Positions 15,760 to 25,115 of a stretch of 43,781 nucleotides of DNA are shown one piece after another; position 1 is the stretch's first letter; each line of letters begins with the position of its first letter. The notes beneath the pieces are model-generated. The model saw only the letters and a program-made list of their open reading frames with translations. It searched no databases and was not told the DNA's origin. Both the position numbers and the translations under genes were made by a program. Source of the DNA: Phaeodactylibacter sp. (GTDB lineage: Bacteria > Bacteroidota > Bacteroidia > Chitinophagales > Saprospiraceae). The stretch lies in the NCBI RefSeq assembly GCF_022763345.1, contig NZ_JALEGS010000015.1:1-43781 (forward strand). The letters are read 5' to 3'.

Positions 15760-18700
15760 ATGAATATCCCGAAGTTTTCCATCAAGAACTATCAGTTCAC
15801 CCTTACGGCATTTGTTTTCCTGCTGGCTATGGGGCTGACCTCCTTTTTGGAGATGCCCCGGCGGGAAGACCCTGCGCTTGACATTCCCAATATGCTGGTT
15901 GTGGCGGTGTTCCCGGGAGCCAGCCCTACCGATATGGAGCGGCAGGTGGTCGATGTGCTGGAGGAAGCCATTAACGAGCTGGATGACCTCAAGGAAATAC
16001 AAACCACCATACGGGACGGGGTGGCGGCCATCGAAGTAGAATTCAACTTCGGGGTAGACCCGGATGAAAAATTCGATGAAGTACAACGGCAGGTCAACCA
16101 ATCAAGAGACGAGCTCCCGGAGGAGCTTTACCAATTGGATGTCCGGCAGTTCTCCACCAATACGGTCAACATCATGCAGTTGGCCTTGTATTCCAATACG
16201 GCCTCCTATGCCCAGCTCAAGGCCGATGCCGAGCGGATCAAAGACGAGATGGAACTGGTGAGCGGTGTTAAGAAAGTAGAAATTGAAGCCTATCCCGAGC
16301 AGGAGGTCCGAATTGCCCTCCGCCCTACCGTGATGAAAGCCATGGGCGTCAGCTTGGAAGATGTGGAGCGCGCCATTCAAAGCAGCAACGCCAGTATCCC
16401 CGGCGGTGCGGTGAAGGTATCTCAAAAGCTGTTCAACGTCAAGACCTCCGGAGCCTTTGATGAACTGGATCAAATCCGGAATACCGTGGTGGGCGTGAAC
16501 CGGGGCAATATCGTTTACCTGCGGGATGTGGCCCGGGTATATATGGACTACGAGGACGAACGCTGGACCGCCCGCTACAACGGTACCCCCTGCCTTTATG
16601 TCAATATGCAGCAAAAATCGGGTATGAATATCTATGATGTGACCGAGCCCGTGAAGGAACGGCTGGCAGCCCTGGAACTAAGCCCGGGGATTGAGCTGGC
16701 CTATGTATTTGATCAGTCCGAAGGCGTTACGCAGCGGGTTTCCGGTTTCCTGAGCAACCTCCTTCAGGGTGTCGTCCTGGTGGGCATCATCATTTTCCTC
16801 GTGCTGGGCATCCGTTCTTCGGCTTTGGTCATGATTGCCATCCCCTTTTCTATTTTGATTGGGCTTTGGGTGGCAGACCTCGCTGGTTTCGCATTACAAC
16901 AAATGTCTATTGCCGGGCTGGTAGTCGCCCTTGGCCTTTTGGTGGACAACTCCATCGCCATTACTGAAAATATAGAACGGCTGCTCAATCAGGGGCTTTC
17001 CCCCACAGAAGCAGCGATCAAAGGCACGCAACAACTTATCGCCCCCATTGGCAGTGCCACCCTCACCACCATTCTGGCCTTCGTGCCGATTGTAATGATG
17101 CCGGAGACTACCGGTGCCTTCATTAAAGCCTTGCCGGTAACCGTGATTGCAACGCTGGCAGGTTCCTTCCTTATTGCAGTCACCCTTACGCCCTTCCTCG
17201 CCAGCCGTTTCCTGAAGGCCGGTGCAGGTGCCGCCCATCAGACGACCTGGCTGTTTCGTCAGCTGACCTGGATCGTCCAAAACCCTTACCGCAATATACT
17301 CCACTGGGCCATGCGGCACAAATGGGCGGTGATCGGGCTTTCCTTCACAGCGCTGGCAGCCGCCGGAGCGTTGTTCCCCTTGGTTGGGGTCGCCTTTTTC
17401 CCAAAAGCTGAAAAGCCCCAGTTCCGGATCACCGTACAGCTTCCTAATGGCAGCAACCTGGATGCCACAGACCTGGCGGTCCGGGATGTAGAAGCCGTCC
17501 TGGATACGATCTCTGAGGTTGATTACTACGTCTCCAACATCGGCCACGGCAATCCACGAATTTACTACAACGTCGCGCCTGTCAATTTTTCAAACGATTT
17601 CGGGGAGGTGTTTGTCGTCCTGAAAGCCTACGACATTGATGCATTTTACGCCCTCATTGATGAGCTGCGGGCTACCTTTGCCAATCACCCCACGGCCCGT
17701 ATTGACGTGCGGGAGTTTGTACAAGGCCCGCCCACTGAAGCGCCGGTCGCCATCAAAATTAACGGCAATAACCTGGAACGCCTGCAGGACTATGCCCTTC
17801 AGGTGGAGGCTATCGTGCAAAACACCCCCGGCGCCATCAACGTGGACAACCCCATCCGCAGCAACAGCACCGACCTTCACTTCGACATCAACCGCGATAA
17901 AGCAATGATGCTCGGCGTACCCGTATTTGCGGTGGACAATAGTGTCCGGAGTTTTGTGAATGGTGCTGAAGTCGGCACTTTCCGGGATGCAGATGGAGAA
18001 GATTACAATATGGTGATGCGCTATGATTTTGAAGGGCAATTCCGGGTGGAGGACTTTGAGGACATCAACGTGCAGAGCCTCAGTGGCGCTTTTGTCCCGC
18101 TGCGGCAGCTTGCACGTATCGAATTTGCGGAAGCGCCCAGCCGCATCACCCATCTGGACACCAAACGCACCGCCACCATTCTGGCCGACCTGGACAAAGG
18201 ATACACCCTGGACGAAGTCATCGATGGCATTGACGCTAAGCTTCAGCAACTCGATTGGGAAGAAGGCTACACCTACGTTTACAAAGGCGACCTGGAAAGC
18301 CGGGACGAATCCTTTGGCGGTATGGGGACCGCCTCACTCATGGCTACCCTGCTTATTCTCGGCGTGCTCATCATTCAGTTCCGGTCCTTTAGCCAGCCGC
18401 TGATTGTCTTCTCGGCGCTGCCGCTGGCCATCATTGGTTCTATTGTGGCCTTACTGGCTACCGGGATCAATTTCTCCTTCACGGCCTTCATTGGCCTGAC
18501 GAGCCTGATTGGCATCGCCATCAACAACAGCATCGTACTCGTTGACTTTGCGAATGAAGTACGCCGGGAAGGCGGCTCTGTTTTGGAAGCGGCGCAGCAG
18601 GCCGGGGAAGTCCGTTTCATCCCTATTGTCATGACCACCCTGACCACGATTCTGGGCTTGCTGCCGTTGACCCTTTCCGGCGGATCCCTGTGGGCGCCTA

Positions 18701-18813
18701 TGGGCTGGACCATCATAGGCGGACTGCTGACCTCCACCGGATTTGTTTTGCTGCTGGTGCCGGTGCTGTATCTATTGCTGACCAAAGAGGAAAAAGCTTT
18801 GGCAACCCGTTAA
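15760..18813 (+). CDS. RND efflux permease, AcrB/HAE type (pump 1)
   Basis: The 1017-aa inner-membrane proton antiporter belongs to the RND superfamily. One TM segment near the N-terminus (FTLTAFVFLLAMGLTSFLE) is followed by a large periplasmic porter domain, TM2-6, a second porter domain and the C-terminal TM cluster. The TM4 proton-relay motif reads GLLVDNSIAITENI, with Asp present but Asn in the position of the second Asp of AcrB. The FFP motif (VAFFPKAEKPQF) and C-terminal LTTILGLLPL also fit. Its length is close to AcrB (1049). Substrates are unknown; hydrophobic drugs, bile salts or solvents are usual. It is the last gene of the pump 1 operon. Confidence 0.94.
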   Translation: MNIPKFSIKNYQFTLTAFVFLLAMGLTSFLEMPRREDPALDIPNMLVVAVFPGASPTDMERQVVDVLEEAINELDDLKEIQTTIRDGVAAIEVEFNFGVDPDEKFDEVQRQVNQSRDELPEELYQLDVRQFSTNTVNIMQLALYSNTASYAQLKADAERIKDEMELVSGVKKVEIEAYPEQEVRIALRPTVMKAMGVSLEDVERAIQSSNASIPGGAVKVSQKLFNVKTSGAFDELDQIRNTVVGVNRGNIVYLRDVARVYMDYEDERWTARYNGTPCLYVNMQQKSGMNIYDVTEPVKERLAALELSPGIELAYVFDQSEGVTQRVSGFLSNLLQGVVLVGIIIFLVLGIRSSALVMIAIPFSILIGLWVADLAGFALQQMSIAGLVVALGLLVDNSIAITENIERLLNQGLSPTEAAIKGTQQLIAPIGSATLTTILAFVPIVMMPETTGAFIKALPVTVIATLAGSFLIAVTLTPFLASRFLKAGAGAAHQTTWLFRQLTWIVQNPYRNILHWAMRHKWAVIGLSFTALAAAGALFPLVGVAFFPKAEKPQFRITVQLPNGSNLDATDLAVRDVEAVLDTISEVDYYVSNIGHGNPRIYYNVAPVNFSNDFGEVFVVLKAYDIDAFYALIDELRATFANHPTARIDVREFVQGPPTEAPVAIKINGNNLERLQDYALQVEAIVQNTPGAINVDNPIRSNSTDLHFDINRDKAMMLGVPVFAVDNSVRSFVNGAEVGTFRDADGEDYNMVMRYDFEGQFRVEDFEDINVQSLSGAFVPLRQLARIEFAEAPSRITHLDTKRTATILADLDKGYTLDEVIDGIDAKLQQLDWEEGYTYVYKGDLESRDESFGGMGTASLMATLLILGVLIIQFRSFSQPLIVFSALPLAIIGSIVALLATGINFSFTAFIGLTSLIGIAINNSIVLVDFANEVRREGGSVLEAAQQAGEVRFIPIVMTTLTTILGLLPLTLSGGSLWAPMGWTIIGGLLTSTGFVLLLVPVLYLLLTKEEKALATR

Positions 18814-18847
18814 ACGATATTGCTCCGCAAAGAAATAGGATAATCCC

Positions 18848-18855
18848 TATCTTTG
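18848..18855 (+). promoter_or_regulatory. -7 element directly before the nucleotidyltransferase gene
   Basis: TATCTTTG matches TAnnTTTG and ends 4 bases before the ATG at 18860, so the transcript would be leaderless or nearly so. No TTG lies at the right distance upstream. Confidence 0.35.
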
Positions 18856-18859
18856 CGGC

Positions 18860-19867
18860 ATGAAAGCAGTCATTCCCGTCGCTGGTGCAGGCACCCGCCT
18901 GCGCCCGCTGACGTACACTCAGCCTAAGCCGCTCATACCCGTTGCCGGGAAACCGATTATCTCCTTCATCATTGATCAGTTGATTGAGCAGGGGATCCGC
19001 GATTTTATTTTCGTGATCGGCTACCTGGGGGAGAAAATCAAAAACTTTGTCGACAAAGCCTACCCCAATATCAACCGGGAATACATCACGCAGGAGGTAC
19101 GCCTGGGCTCCGGGCATGCCATCTGGACGGCCCGGGATATGATCCGGTCGGATAAGGAACTGGTCGTATTTTTCGGGGATGTGATCCTCGATGTGGACTT
19201 CGAGAAGGTCATCAAATGCCCGGACTCCTGCCTGTGCGTGAAGAAGGTGGATGACCCGCGCAAGTTCGGCGTGGTAGAGTACGGGCCGGACGGACGGGTG
19301 AAACGGGTGGTGGAAAAGCCGAAAATCCCCAAGTCGGATATGGCGATGGTGGGCTTTTACAAAATTAAGGAAGCCGAGCAATTGATTGATGCCCTGGAGT
19401 TCAACATCAGCCACAACATCCGTTCCAACGGGGAATTCCCGCTCACCGATGCCTTTATGCGCATGATTGAGCAGGGCGTGCATTTTTCCACCGAAGTCGT
19501 AGACAACTGGTTCGACTGCGGCAAGAAGGAAGTTTTGCTGGATACCAACTCCGCTTTCCTGGACCGCTCCGGCTACGCCTCCACCAACCTGCCGCCTTTT
19601 GACAATTCCATCATCATCCATCCGGTAAGCATCGGGCAGAACTGTAAGATCTCGAACTCTATTATCGGGCCTCATGTCACCATCGGCAATAATGCCCGCA
19701 TAAGCCATACCATTATTAAGGATAGCATTATCGGCAACTATGCGCACATCAAGGAGGTCATCCTGCAACGCTCGGTGGTGGGCAATGACACCGCGATCAC
19801 CGGCTTGCGCCAAAGCCTCAATATTGGCGACAATACCGAAATCGACTTTAGCCTGCCCCGGAGCTAA
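18860..19867 (+). CDS. Sugar-phosphate nucleotidyltransferase with hexapeptide-repeat tail
   Basis: The 335-aa cytoplasmic enzyme belongs to the NDP-sugar pyrophosphorylase family. It joins a sugar 1-phosphate to a nucleoside triphosphate, releasing pyrophosphate. The N-terminal Rossmann-like domain carries the signature VAGAGTRLRPLTYTQPKPL (about 7-25) and the metal-binding Asp in FFGDVILDVD. The C-terminal part (about 250-320) shows left-handed beta-helix hexapeptides (IGQNCKISNSIIGPHVTIG). It resembles glucose-1-phosphate thymidylyl- and uridylyltransferases; the sugar cannot be assigned. It follows the RND operon by 46 bases with its own -7 element and precedes rlmB by 52 bases. Confidence 0.88.
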   Translation: MKAVIPVAGAGTRLRPLTYTQPKPLIPVAGKPIISFIIDQLIEQGIRDFIFVIGYLGEKIKNFVDKAYPNINREYITQEVRLGSGHAIWTARDMIRSDKELVVFFGDVILDVDFEKVIKCPDSCLCVKKVDDPRKFGVVEYGPDGRVKRVVEKPKIPKSDMAMVGFYKIKEAEQLIDALEFNISHNIRSNGEFPLTDAFMRMIEQGVHFSTEVVDNWFDCGKKEVLLDTNSAFLDRSGYASTNLPPFDNSIIIHPVSIGQNCKISNSIIGPHVTIGNNARISHTIIKDSIIGNYAHIKEVILQRSVVGNDTAITGLRQSLNIGDNTEIDFSLPRS

Positions 19868-19919
19868 ACCGGCTGCACCTGCCTGATTCACCATTTTGTA
19901 AAAGCCTCACCATCCCACT

Positions 19920-20666
19920 ATGGCAAAACCACAACAAGACCTTAATATCATCTACGGCCGCCATCCGGTAGCCGAGGCCCTGGAAAATGGTGTCCCCATC
20001 GAAAAAGTGATGCTTCAAAAGGGCATACGGGGCGAAATGGAAAAAGAGCTCCGCCATTTGTGCAAATCAGCGGATGTCCCCATGCTGGTCATCCCCAAAG
20101 AGCGCCTCAAACGCTACACCAATGGCAACCATCAGGGGGTGGTGGCGTTGCAGGCGCTGATCCGCTATCAGAAAATGGAAGACATCCTGCCGATGGTTTT
20201 TGAACGTTCGCAAACCCCGCTTTTTGTCCTCCTTGATGGGGTCACGGACGTGCGCAACTTCGGTGCCATCGCCCGTACGGCCGAGGTCTGCGGCGCCCAC
20301 GCGCTGGTCATCACACAGAAAAACAGCGCACAGATCAATCCCGAAGCCATGAAAACAAGTGCCGGGGCCCTCAATACCATCCCCGTTTGCCGGGAAAAAA
20401 GCCTGATCACCGTCATTGAGTACCTGCAGCAATCCGGCATTCAGGTACTGGCCAGCGATTTGCAGGCGGAAAAGGCTATTTACGACTTAGATCTGACTGC
20501 CCCGGTGGCTTTTGTGCTCGGTGCGGAAGGGGAAGGCATCAGCCCGGCGGTGGCCCGAAAAGCGGATCAGACCTTTATCATTCCCCAAAAGGGGCAGACG
20601 GACTCCCTGAATGTCTCTGTAGCGGGCGGCATGATGCTGTACGAGGCGATGCGGCAGCGGAAGTAG
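19920..20666 (+). CDS. rlmB: 23S rRNA (guanosine-2'-O)-methyltransferase RlmB
   Basis: The 248-aa product is an SpoU/TrmH-type SAM-dependent 2'-O-methyltransferase matching RlmB, which methylates G2251 of 23S rRNA. The N-terminal substrate-binding domain starts at IYGRHPVAEAL and includes HQGVVAL. The trefoil-knot catalytic domain shows motif 1 (DVRNFGAIARTAEVCGA, with Asn113 and Arg119), motif 2 (VLGAEGEGISPAV) and motif 3 (LNVSVAGGMMLYEA). TrmH relatives exist, but the length and N-terminal domain fit RlmB. It sits convergent to the VWA lipoprotein gene. Confidence 0.93.
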   Translation: MAKPQQDLNIIYGRHPVAEALENGVPIEKVMLQKGIRGEMEKELRHLCKSADVPMLVIPKERLKRYTNGNHQGVVALQALIRYQKMEDILPMVFERSQTPLFVLLDGVTDVRNFGAIARTAEVCGAHALVITQKNSAQINPEAMKTSAGALNTIPVCREKSLITVIEYLQQSGIQVLASDLQAEKAIYDLDLTAPVAFVLGAEGEGISPAVARKADQTFIIPQKGQTDSLNVSVAGGMMLYEAMRQRK

Positions 20667-20670
20667 GGCA

Positions 20671-20714
20671 AAAAAAATGCCCTGCCTCGTCCTTTCAGGA
20701 TCGGGGCAGGGCAG
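20671..20714 (-). terminator. Rho-independent terminator for the minus-strand VWA gene
   Basis: TGCCCTGCC and GGCAGGGCA form a 9-bp stem, and on the minus strand the stem is followed by a run of eight T (the A-run at 20671-20678). It is separated from the VWA stop codon by the foldback element. Confidence 0.7.
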
Positions 20715-20728
20715 TCAAGGCTGTTCTA

Positions 20729-20889
20729 AGACTATGTTGGGATTTCACCCTTTGGGCTGCATTTGCCAAATTTCATCCTGAACTTCGTTGCTCTTCAGTC
20801 GCTTAGCTTTGGCTAGGCTCCTTCATCACGCCTTGTTCAGAATAAAATTTGACTGCATTCGCTCCAAAAGCGAAATCCCAAAATAGTCT
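20729..20889. repeat. Second foldback (MITE-like) element, 161 bp
   Basis: The ends AGACTATGTTGGGATTTC (20729-20746) and GAAATCCCAAAATAGTCT (20872-20889) are inverted repeats with one mismatch in 18. The inner halves also align to each other imperfectly (shared AAATTT, CTGAAC and CTTTTGG/CCCTTTGGG stretches), and the centre GCTTAGCTTTGGCTAGGC is itself nearly palindromic. No reading frame is inside. Size and end sequence (AGACTATGTT) match the element at 3646-3807. It lies between the convergent rlmB and VWA genes. Confidence 0.7.
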
Positions 20890-20897
20890 AACAAACC

Positions 20898-21995
20898 TTA
20901 GTTCTGATCAATCCGATAAGGCGTAGCGTAAAAAATCGCCCTCAGGCTAATCGGCTCATCAATATCCGGATTGAAGGTCTGCGTAGACCGGTTGTAGATC
21001 ACGGTATAGATGTTGGCGATCAGCTCATTGATGTCATTGAAGCGCGCCTGCAGCTCATCGGCATCTTCAGCCTCCACAAAGAAATTCTCACTGCTCGCCA
21101 GGCTTTTCAGGTAGTTGGTATTGTATTCCAGGCCTTTACCTTTCAACCCGATCATATAGCGCGGAAACTCCGACGCCTGAATCATTTGCTGATTGCCGGT
21201 GGGGTTGTTGGAGCCATTGTCGTTGCCATCCGTAAACGCTACGAGGACTTTATCGTCCACATCAAGATCAGCGTTTTCCAGGGCGTTCAGGCCACTCAGG
21301 ATACCATCACTCAGGCGGGTAAAGGTTTGCGCATTGAGGTCCGGGTACGGGAAGCTGTTCAGAGCAGTAGCAATATCGCTCACCTGATTGGTAAACGGAT
21401 AGGTGATCACGGTATCCGCAAACAACGTCAGGCCGATAAAGCCTGCGCCGCCGCTACCAGACAAGGTTTGCTCTGCAAAATCGAGCGCATACTGTTTGAC
21501 CTTCTCGCGGTCCTCGCCCAGGGAGCTACTCACGTCCACCACAAGCTGTGTTGCCATTCGGGTCTGGGAAAACTCTTCCTGATTCTTAAACTCCGTCTGC
21601 TCAAACCAGCGGTCATTGGCCGGGCGGGTATCATCGCGCTCCTCAATCGTCACACAATTCGCGGTGTAGTTGAAATCGTCATCGCTCAGGCGGATGTTCG
21701 GAATACGGATGACCACTTTGTTCCCTTCCACTGTGGGGAAAAAGACGGTAGTATCATACTTCACGCGCTCATCGGTACGGGTTCGCACGATTTCCACACG
21801 CGGCTCTTCTCCCTGATAGTAGGTATAGTCAAAACGCAGCACGATGGCATCGTCGCGGGTCACACCGATACAGCCCGGCTCCGGAATTTCATCCACATTG
21901 GCCGAAGGCACGGTCGTATCATCATCTTTCTTACAGCTGGAAAAAGCCAGCACAGCAGCAAGGCTCAACAGGGCGGCAATTCTGAAATTTTTCAT
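20898..21995 (-). CDS. VWA-domain lipoprotein
   Basis: The 365-aa product is a lipoprotein with lipobox Cys21 (VLAFSSC) followed by an Asp-rich KKDDD stretch. Residues about 45-130 form a beta-rich domain. From about 150 a von Willebrand factor A domain begins with the MIDAS signature DVSSS (in LVVDVSSSLGED), with the later elements TRLSDGI and VAFTDGND. Such domains bind a divalent metal and mediate protein contacts. The ligand is unknown; the protein probably faces the periplasm or cell surface. The gene is monocistronic and ends at a foldback repeat and a minus-strand terminator. Confidence 0.85.
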   Translation of the reverse strand: MKNFRIAALLSLAAVLAFSSCKKDDDTTVPSANVDEIPEPGCIGVTRDDAIVLRFDYTYYQGEEPRVEIVRTRTDERVKYDTTVFFPTVEGNKVVIRIPNIRLSDDDFNYTANCVTIEERDDTRPANDRWFEQTEFKNQEEFSQTRMATQLVVDVSSSLGEDREKVKQYALDFAEQTLSGSGGAGFIGLTLFADTVITYPFTNQVSDIATALNSFPYPDLNAQTFTRLSDGILSGLNALENADLDVDDKVLVAFTDGNDNGSNNPTGNQQMIQASEFPRYMIGLKGKGLEYNTNYLKSLASSENFFVEAEDADELQARFNDINELIANIYTVIYNRSTQTFNPDIDEPISLRAIFYATPYRIDQN

Positions 21996-22130
21996 AAGCT
22001 AGTTCGTTTAACAGATTCGGTTTTAGGAATAGCGGCGCACAATGCGCCACGCACAATTACCCTAACTAATTTCCGCCCCGATTTATTCGATATATTTTCT
22101 TAAAGTTTATTTAAAACCAGGGCTTTAACA

Positions 22131-22161
22131 AAAAAGGCGACCCTCCCGGATCGCCTTTTTT
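22131..22161. terminator. Bidirectional rho-independent terminator
   Basis: AAAAAAGGCGA and TCGCCTTTTTT form an 11-bp stem around CCCTCCCGGA. T-runs exist on both strands. It directly follows the stop of the coiled-coil protein gene (minus, ends at 22163). Confidence 0.85.
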
Positions 22162-22162
22162 G

Positions 22163-22519
22163 CTACAACTTCAGCTGCGGTATCGCAAAATACTTGTGGA
22201 GAAAGGCATCGAACTCCTTCAGCAGGCTTTTGAAGTACTGCCGGAAGTGGCGCACCTCACTAAAGGCCTGTTCGAGGTATTGGCTGGAAGCTTCCACGGC
22301 TTCGCGCAATTGTTTTTGGAGGCGCTGCAGGTTGAGGCGCTGCAACAGGAACTGATTTTGAAAGTGCTCCACTTTTGCACGGTCTTCCGTACTATCTGCT
22401 TTCATGAGCACCTCTTCGAGGCTCCACTCACAGTTGCGGATTTCCTGCTCATAAAACTGAATTTCCTTAAACCAGCTTCTTAAGGCGTAGGCATTTTGAC
22501 TTTTGGAATACGTAGCCAT
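22163..22519 (-). CDS. Small coiled-coil cytoplasmic protein, unknown function
   Basis: The 118-aa protein is almost entirely helical and charged, with no signal peptide. Heptad-like spacing is visible from about residue 15 to 100 (for example LLQRLNLQRLQKQLREAVE), so it is probably a coiled-coil or helical bundle. I start at the ATG at 22519 (MATYSKSQ); the longer frame begins with a poorly coding stretch. It stands alone and ends in a strong terminator. I do not recognise the family. Confidence 0.75.
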   Translation of the reverse strand: MATYSKSQNAYALRSWFKEIQFYEQEIRNCEWSLEEVLMKADSTEDRAKVEHFQNQFLLQRLNLQRLQKQLREAVEASSQYLEQAFSEVRHFRQYFKSLLKEFDAFLHKYFAIPQLKL

Positions 22520-22598
22520 AGTCCGAACTTTTTTAGGCAGCTCCTTGCTGCGGGTTTGATGATGAATAGGTGCCGGGCACCAAAAAGCATTCAAAAAA

Positions 22599-22970
22599 TC
22601 AAATCGACACAGGGTCGTAAAAAAGTAAAGACTGATTCATAAGGTAGAGGGGCGGCCGGACTGCATTGGAAACCGTCTCCGCTAAAGCAGCGGAAGCAGC
22701 CGCTGGCACGCGGGGTGGAAAGCGGCCATCCTTTGGCAAACCGGCACTGCACGGGCCGTCATCTGGCAAGACCGGCTCCCAGTGCAGGGCATCCGGCGAA
22801 GCGTCCAGCTCGCAGGAACTGCTGAAAAACTTAAGCACGCAACACCCACCGGCATGAGCAGGAGCAAGCACTCCGCTGACCGGGCTGCTGGCAAGGGCGG
22901 TCAGCGACAATAGGGAAATGATGTTGCGTAAGGTCTTCAACAGGTGAATTTTATATCTTGCTGCCCGCAC
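22599..22970 (-). CDS. Possible small exported Cys-containing protein (doubtful)
   Basis: This frame encodes up to 123 residues but has no ATG near its start; GTG (22970) or a TTG at about 22940 would be needed. The N-terminus looks like a signal peptide (LRNIISLLSLTALASS ... APAHAGG), followed by a Cys cluster (GGCCVLKFFSSSC) and a Pro/Ala-rich tail. The signal-like start favours a real gene, perhaps a small exported protein; the lack of an ATG and of relatives known to me argues against it. Confidence 0.35.
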   Translation of the reverse strand: MRAARYKIHLLKTLRNIISLLSLTALASSPVSGVLAPAHAGGCCVLKFFSSSCELDASPDALHWEPVLPDDGPCSAGLPKDGRFPPRVPAAASAALAETVSNAVRPPLYLMNQSLLFYDPVSI

Positions 22971-23168
22971 TTGCAGGGGCTTTCCAAGATGATGTTTTGT
23001 GAATCCACTATAAAAACTACTTTATGTCTGCACTAGTTGCCTTTGCCAAAAACATTAAGACTTGCCTTAACGCTTCCTTAACACCCCGCCCGCTGTAACT
23101 GAGGCGGTTACCCCAAATAATTAATCCCAAATTAACGCAGGAGTATAGCGATTGCAGAAAAATAAGCC

Positions 23169-23176
23169 TACCTTTG
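23169..23176 (+). promoter_or_regulatory. -7 element of typA
   Basis: TACCTTTG lies 52 bases before the ATG at 23228, giving a leader of about 45 bases. A TTG lies only 14 bases upstream of it, shorter than usual, so -33 support is weak. Confidence 0.4.
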
Positions 23177-23227
23177 CGCCTTCTTTGCCAGAACACCACA
23201 ATTTGGCAGTACATTAACTTGAATAAC

Positions 23228-25033
23228 ATGGATATTAGAAATATCGCCATTATTGCACACGTTGACCACGGTAAGACCACCCTGGTTGACAAAATGATCC
23301 TCGCGGGGCAGCTGTTTGCCGACCACGAGACGCCGGGCGAGCTCATCCTCGACAACAACGACCTGGAGCGGGAGCGCGGCATCACCATTTTGTCCAAGAA
23401 CGTGTCCATTACTTACAAAGGCACCAAGATCAACATCATTGATACCCCTGGCCACAGCGACTTCGGTGGTGAAGTGGAACGCGTGCTGAACATGGCCGAT
23501 GGCGTGCTGCTGCTGGTGGATGCCTTCGAAGGCCCCATGCCGCAGACCCGCTTTGTAACTCAAAAAGCGATCGAGCTTGGCCTGAAGCCAATCGTGGTGG
23601 TCAACAAAGTAGATAAAGAAAACTGTACGCCTGACGAAGCGCAGGAGGCGGTATTCGACCTCATGTTCAACCTGGATGCCACAGAGGATCAGCTGGACTT
23701 CCCTACCATTTACGGTTCGGCCAAGTTTGGCTGGATGAGCAACGACTGGCGGGACAAAACAGACAACATCACGCCCCTGCTCGATGCTATCCTGGAGCAC
23801 ATTCCACCCCCCTCTGTATCGGAGGGCACCCCGCAATTGCTCATCACTTCACTGGATTACAGCAAGTACATTGGCCGGATCGCCGTAGGCCGTCTGCAGC
23901 GGGGCTCCCTGAAATCCGGGCAGCCGGTATCTGTGGTAAAAAAGGATGGCAGCGTTCAGAAAAGCCGTATCAAAAACCTGTATGTATTTGACGGGTTCGA
24001 ACGCGTGGAAGTGGAGCAAGTGGAAGCCGGCGAAATTTGCGCCGTATACGGTATCGAAGGTTTTGAAATTGGGGACACCATCGCCGACTTCGAAAACCCG
24101 GAAGCACTGCCTACCATTGCCATCGATGAACCAACGATGAGCATGGTTTTCACCATCAATGACTCTCCTTTCTTCGGTAAGGAAGGCAAGTACGTGACTT
24201 CCCGCCACATCAAGGACCGCCTGACCGCTGAGTTGGAACGCAACCTGGCCATGCGGGTGGAAGAAACAGGCTCAGCGGATACGTTCCGCGTGTACGGCCG
24301 GGGCGTGCTTCACCTGGCGGTACTGATTGAAACCATGCGCCGCGAGGGCTACGAACTGCAAATCGGGCAGCCACAGGTGATTACCAAGCGTATTGATGGC
24401 GTGGCACACGAGCCGGTGGAGGAACTAACCATCGACATCCCGGACGAGCTGTCTGGTACGGCCATCAATATGGTCACCCAGCGCAAAGGCATTATGCTGT
24501 CTATGGAGCCTAAGGGCGACCGCGTGCAGCTGCGCTTCGAGATCCCTTCCCGGGGCATCATCGGCCTGCGTAGCCAAATGCTGACTGCAACAGCCGGCGA
24601 GGCCATCATGACGCACCGCTTTCTGGAGTTCCAGCCGCATAAAGGCGACATTCCGGGCCGCATCAATGGCTCGCTGATTTCTATGGAAACCGGCACGGCC
24701 ATTCCCTACAGTATCAACAACCTGCAGGACCGTGGCAAATTCTTCATCAGCGCCGGCGATGAGATTTACGAAGGACAGGTGGTTGGCGAAAACAGCCGCC
24801 CGGGCGATCTCGTAGTCAACCTCATCAAAACCAAAAAGCTGACCAACATGCGTTCCTCGGGGGCAGATGACAAGATGAAGCTCATTCCACCGAAGGTCTT
24901 TACGCTTGAAGAAGCCCTGGAATACATTCAGGAAGACGAATTCGTGGAGGTGACGCCGGAATCTATCCGCCTGCGCAAGACACTGCTCAAAGAACATGAG
25001 CGGAAGCGCGCAAAGAACAAGGCGCTGGCGTAG
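23228..25033 (+). CDS. typA: Ribosome-associated GTPase TypA/BipA
   Basis: The 601-aa translational GTPase, close to EF-G and LepA, acts on the ribosome in stress and 50S assembly. The G domain shows G1 AHVDHGKT (10-17), the ERGITI switch region, G3 DTPGHS (72-77) and G4 NKVD (126-129). EF-Tu-like domain 2 (about 205-290), two alpha/beta domains and the TypA-specific C-terminal domain follow ([14 protein letters not shown] ... [12 protein letters not shown]). The length is normal (E. coli 607). I chose the ATG at 23228 because upstream residues do not belong to the family. It is followed by a good terminator. Confidence 0.97.
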   Translation: MDIRNIAIIAHVDHGKTTLVDKMILAGQLFADHETPGELILDNNDLERERGITILSKNVSITYKGTKINIIDTPGHSDFGGEVERVLNMADGVLLLVDAFEGPMPQTRFVTQKAIELGLKPIVVVNKVDKENCTPDEAQEAVFDLMFNLDATEDQLDFPTIYGSAKFGWMSNDWRDKTDNITPLLDAILEHIPPPSVSEGTPQLLITSLDYSKYIGRIAVGRLQRGSLKSGQPVSVVKKDGSVQKSRIKNLYVFDGFERVEVEQVEAGEICAVYGIEGFEIGDTIADFENPEALPTIAIDEPTMSMVFTINDSPFFGKEGKYVTSRHIKDRLTAELERNLAMRVEETGSADTFRVYGRGVLHLAVLIETMRREGYELQIGQPQVITKRIDGVAHEPVEELTIDIPDELSGTAINMVTQRKGIMLSMEPKGDRVQLRFEIPSRGIIGLRSQMLTATAGEAIMTHRFLEFQPHKGDIPGRINGSLISMETGTAIPYSINNLQDRGKFFISAGDEIYEGQVVGENSRPGDLVVNLIKTKKLTNMRSSGADDKMKLIPPKVFTLEEALEYIQEDEFVEVTPESIRLRKTLLKEHERKRAKNKALA

Positions 25034-25060
25034 CGAAAAATATTGGAAATACTTTTTGAG

Positions 25061-25105
25061 AGCGGAAACCGGAAGTCTTTTACTTTTGGTTTCCGCTTTC
25101 TTTTT
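25061..25105 (+). terminator. Rho-independent terminator of typA
   Basis: AGCGGAAACC (25061-25070) and GGTTTCCGCT (25088-25097) form a 10-bp stem, followed by TTCTTTTT. The convergent amidohydrolase gene ends just beyond, at 25116. Confidence 0.85.
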
Positions 25106-25115
25106 GAAGATTGGC

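Noticed and set aside
18713..19894. 393-codon minus-strand frame opposite the nucleotidyltransferase gene
   Set aside because: It mirrors the codon structure of the well-supported plus-strand gene and has no recognisable domain.
21186..22103. 305-codon plus-strand frame opposite the VWA lipoprotein
   Set aside because: The opposite strand has a lipobox and a MIDAS motif; this frame has neither domain nor promoter.
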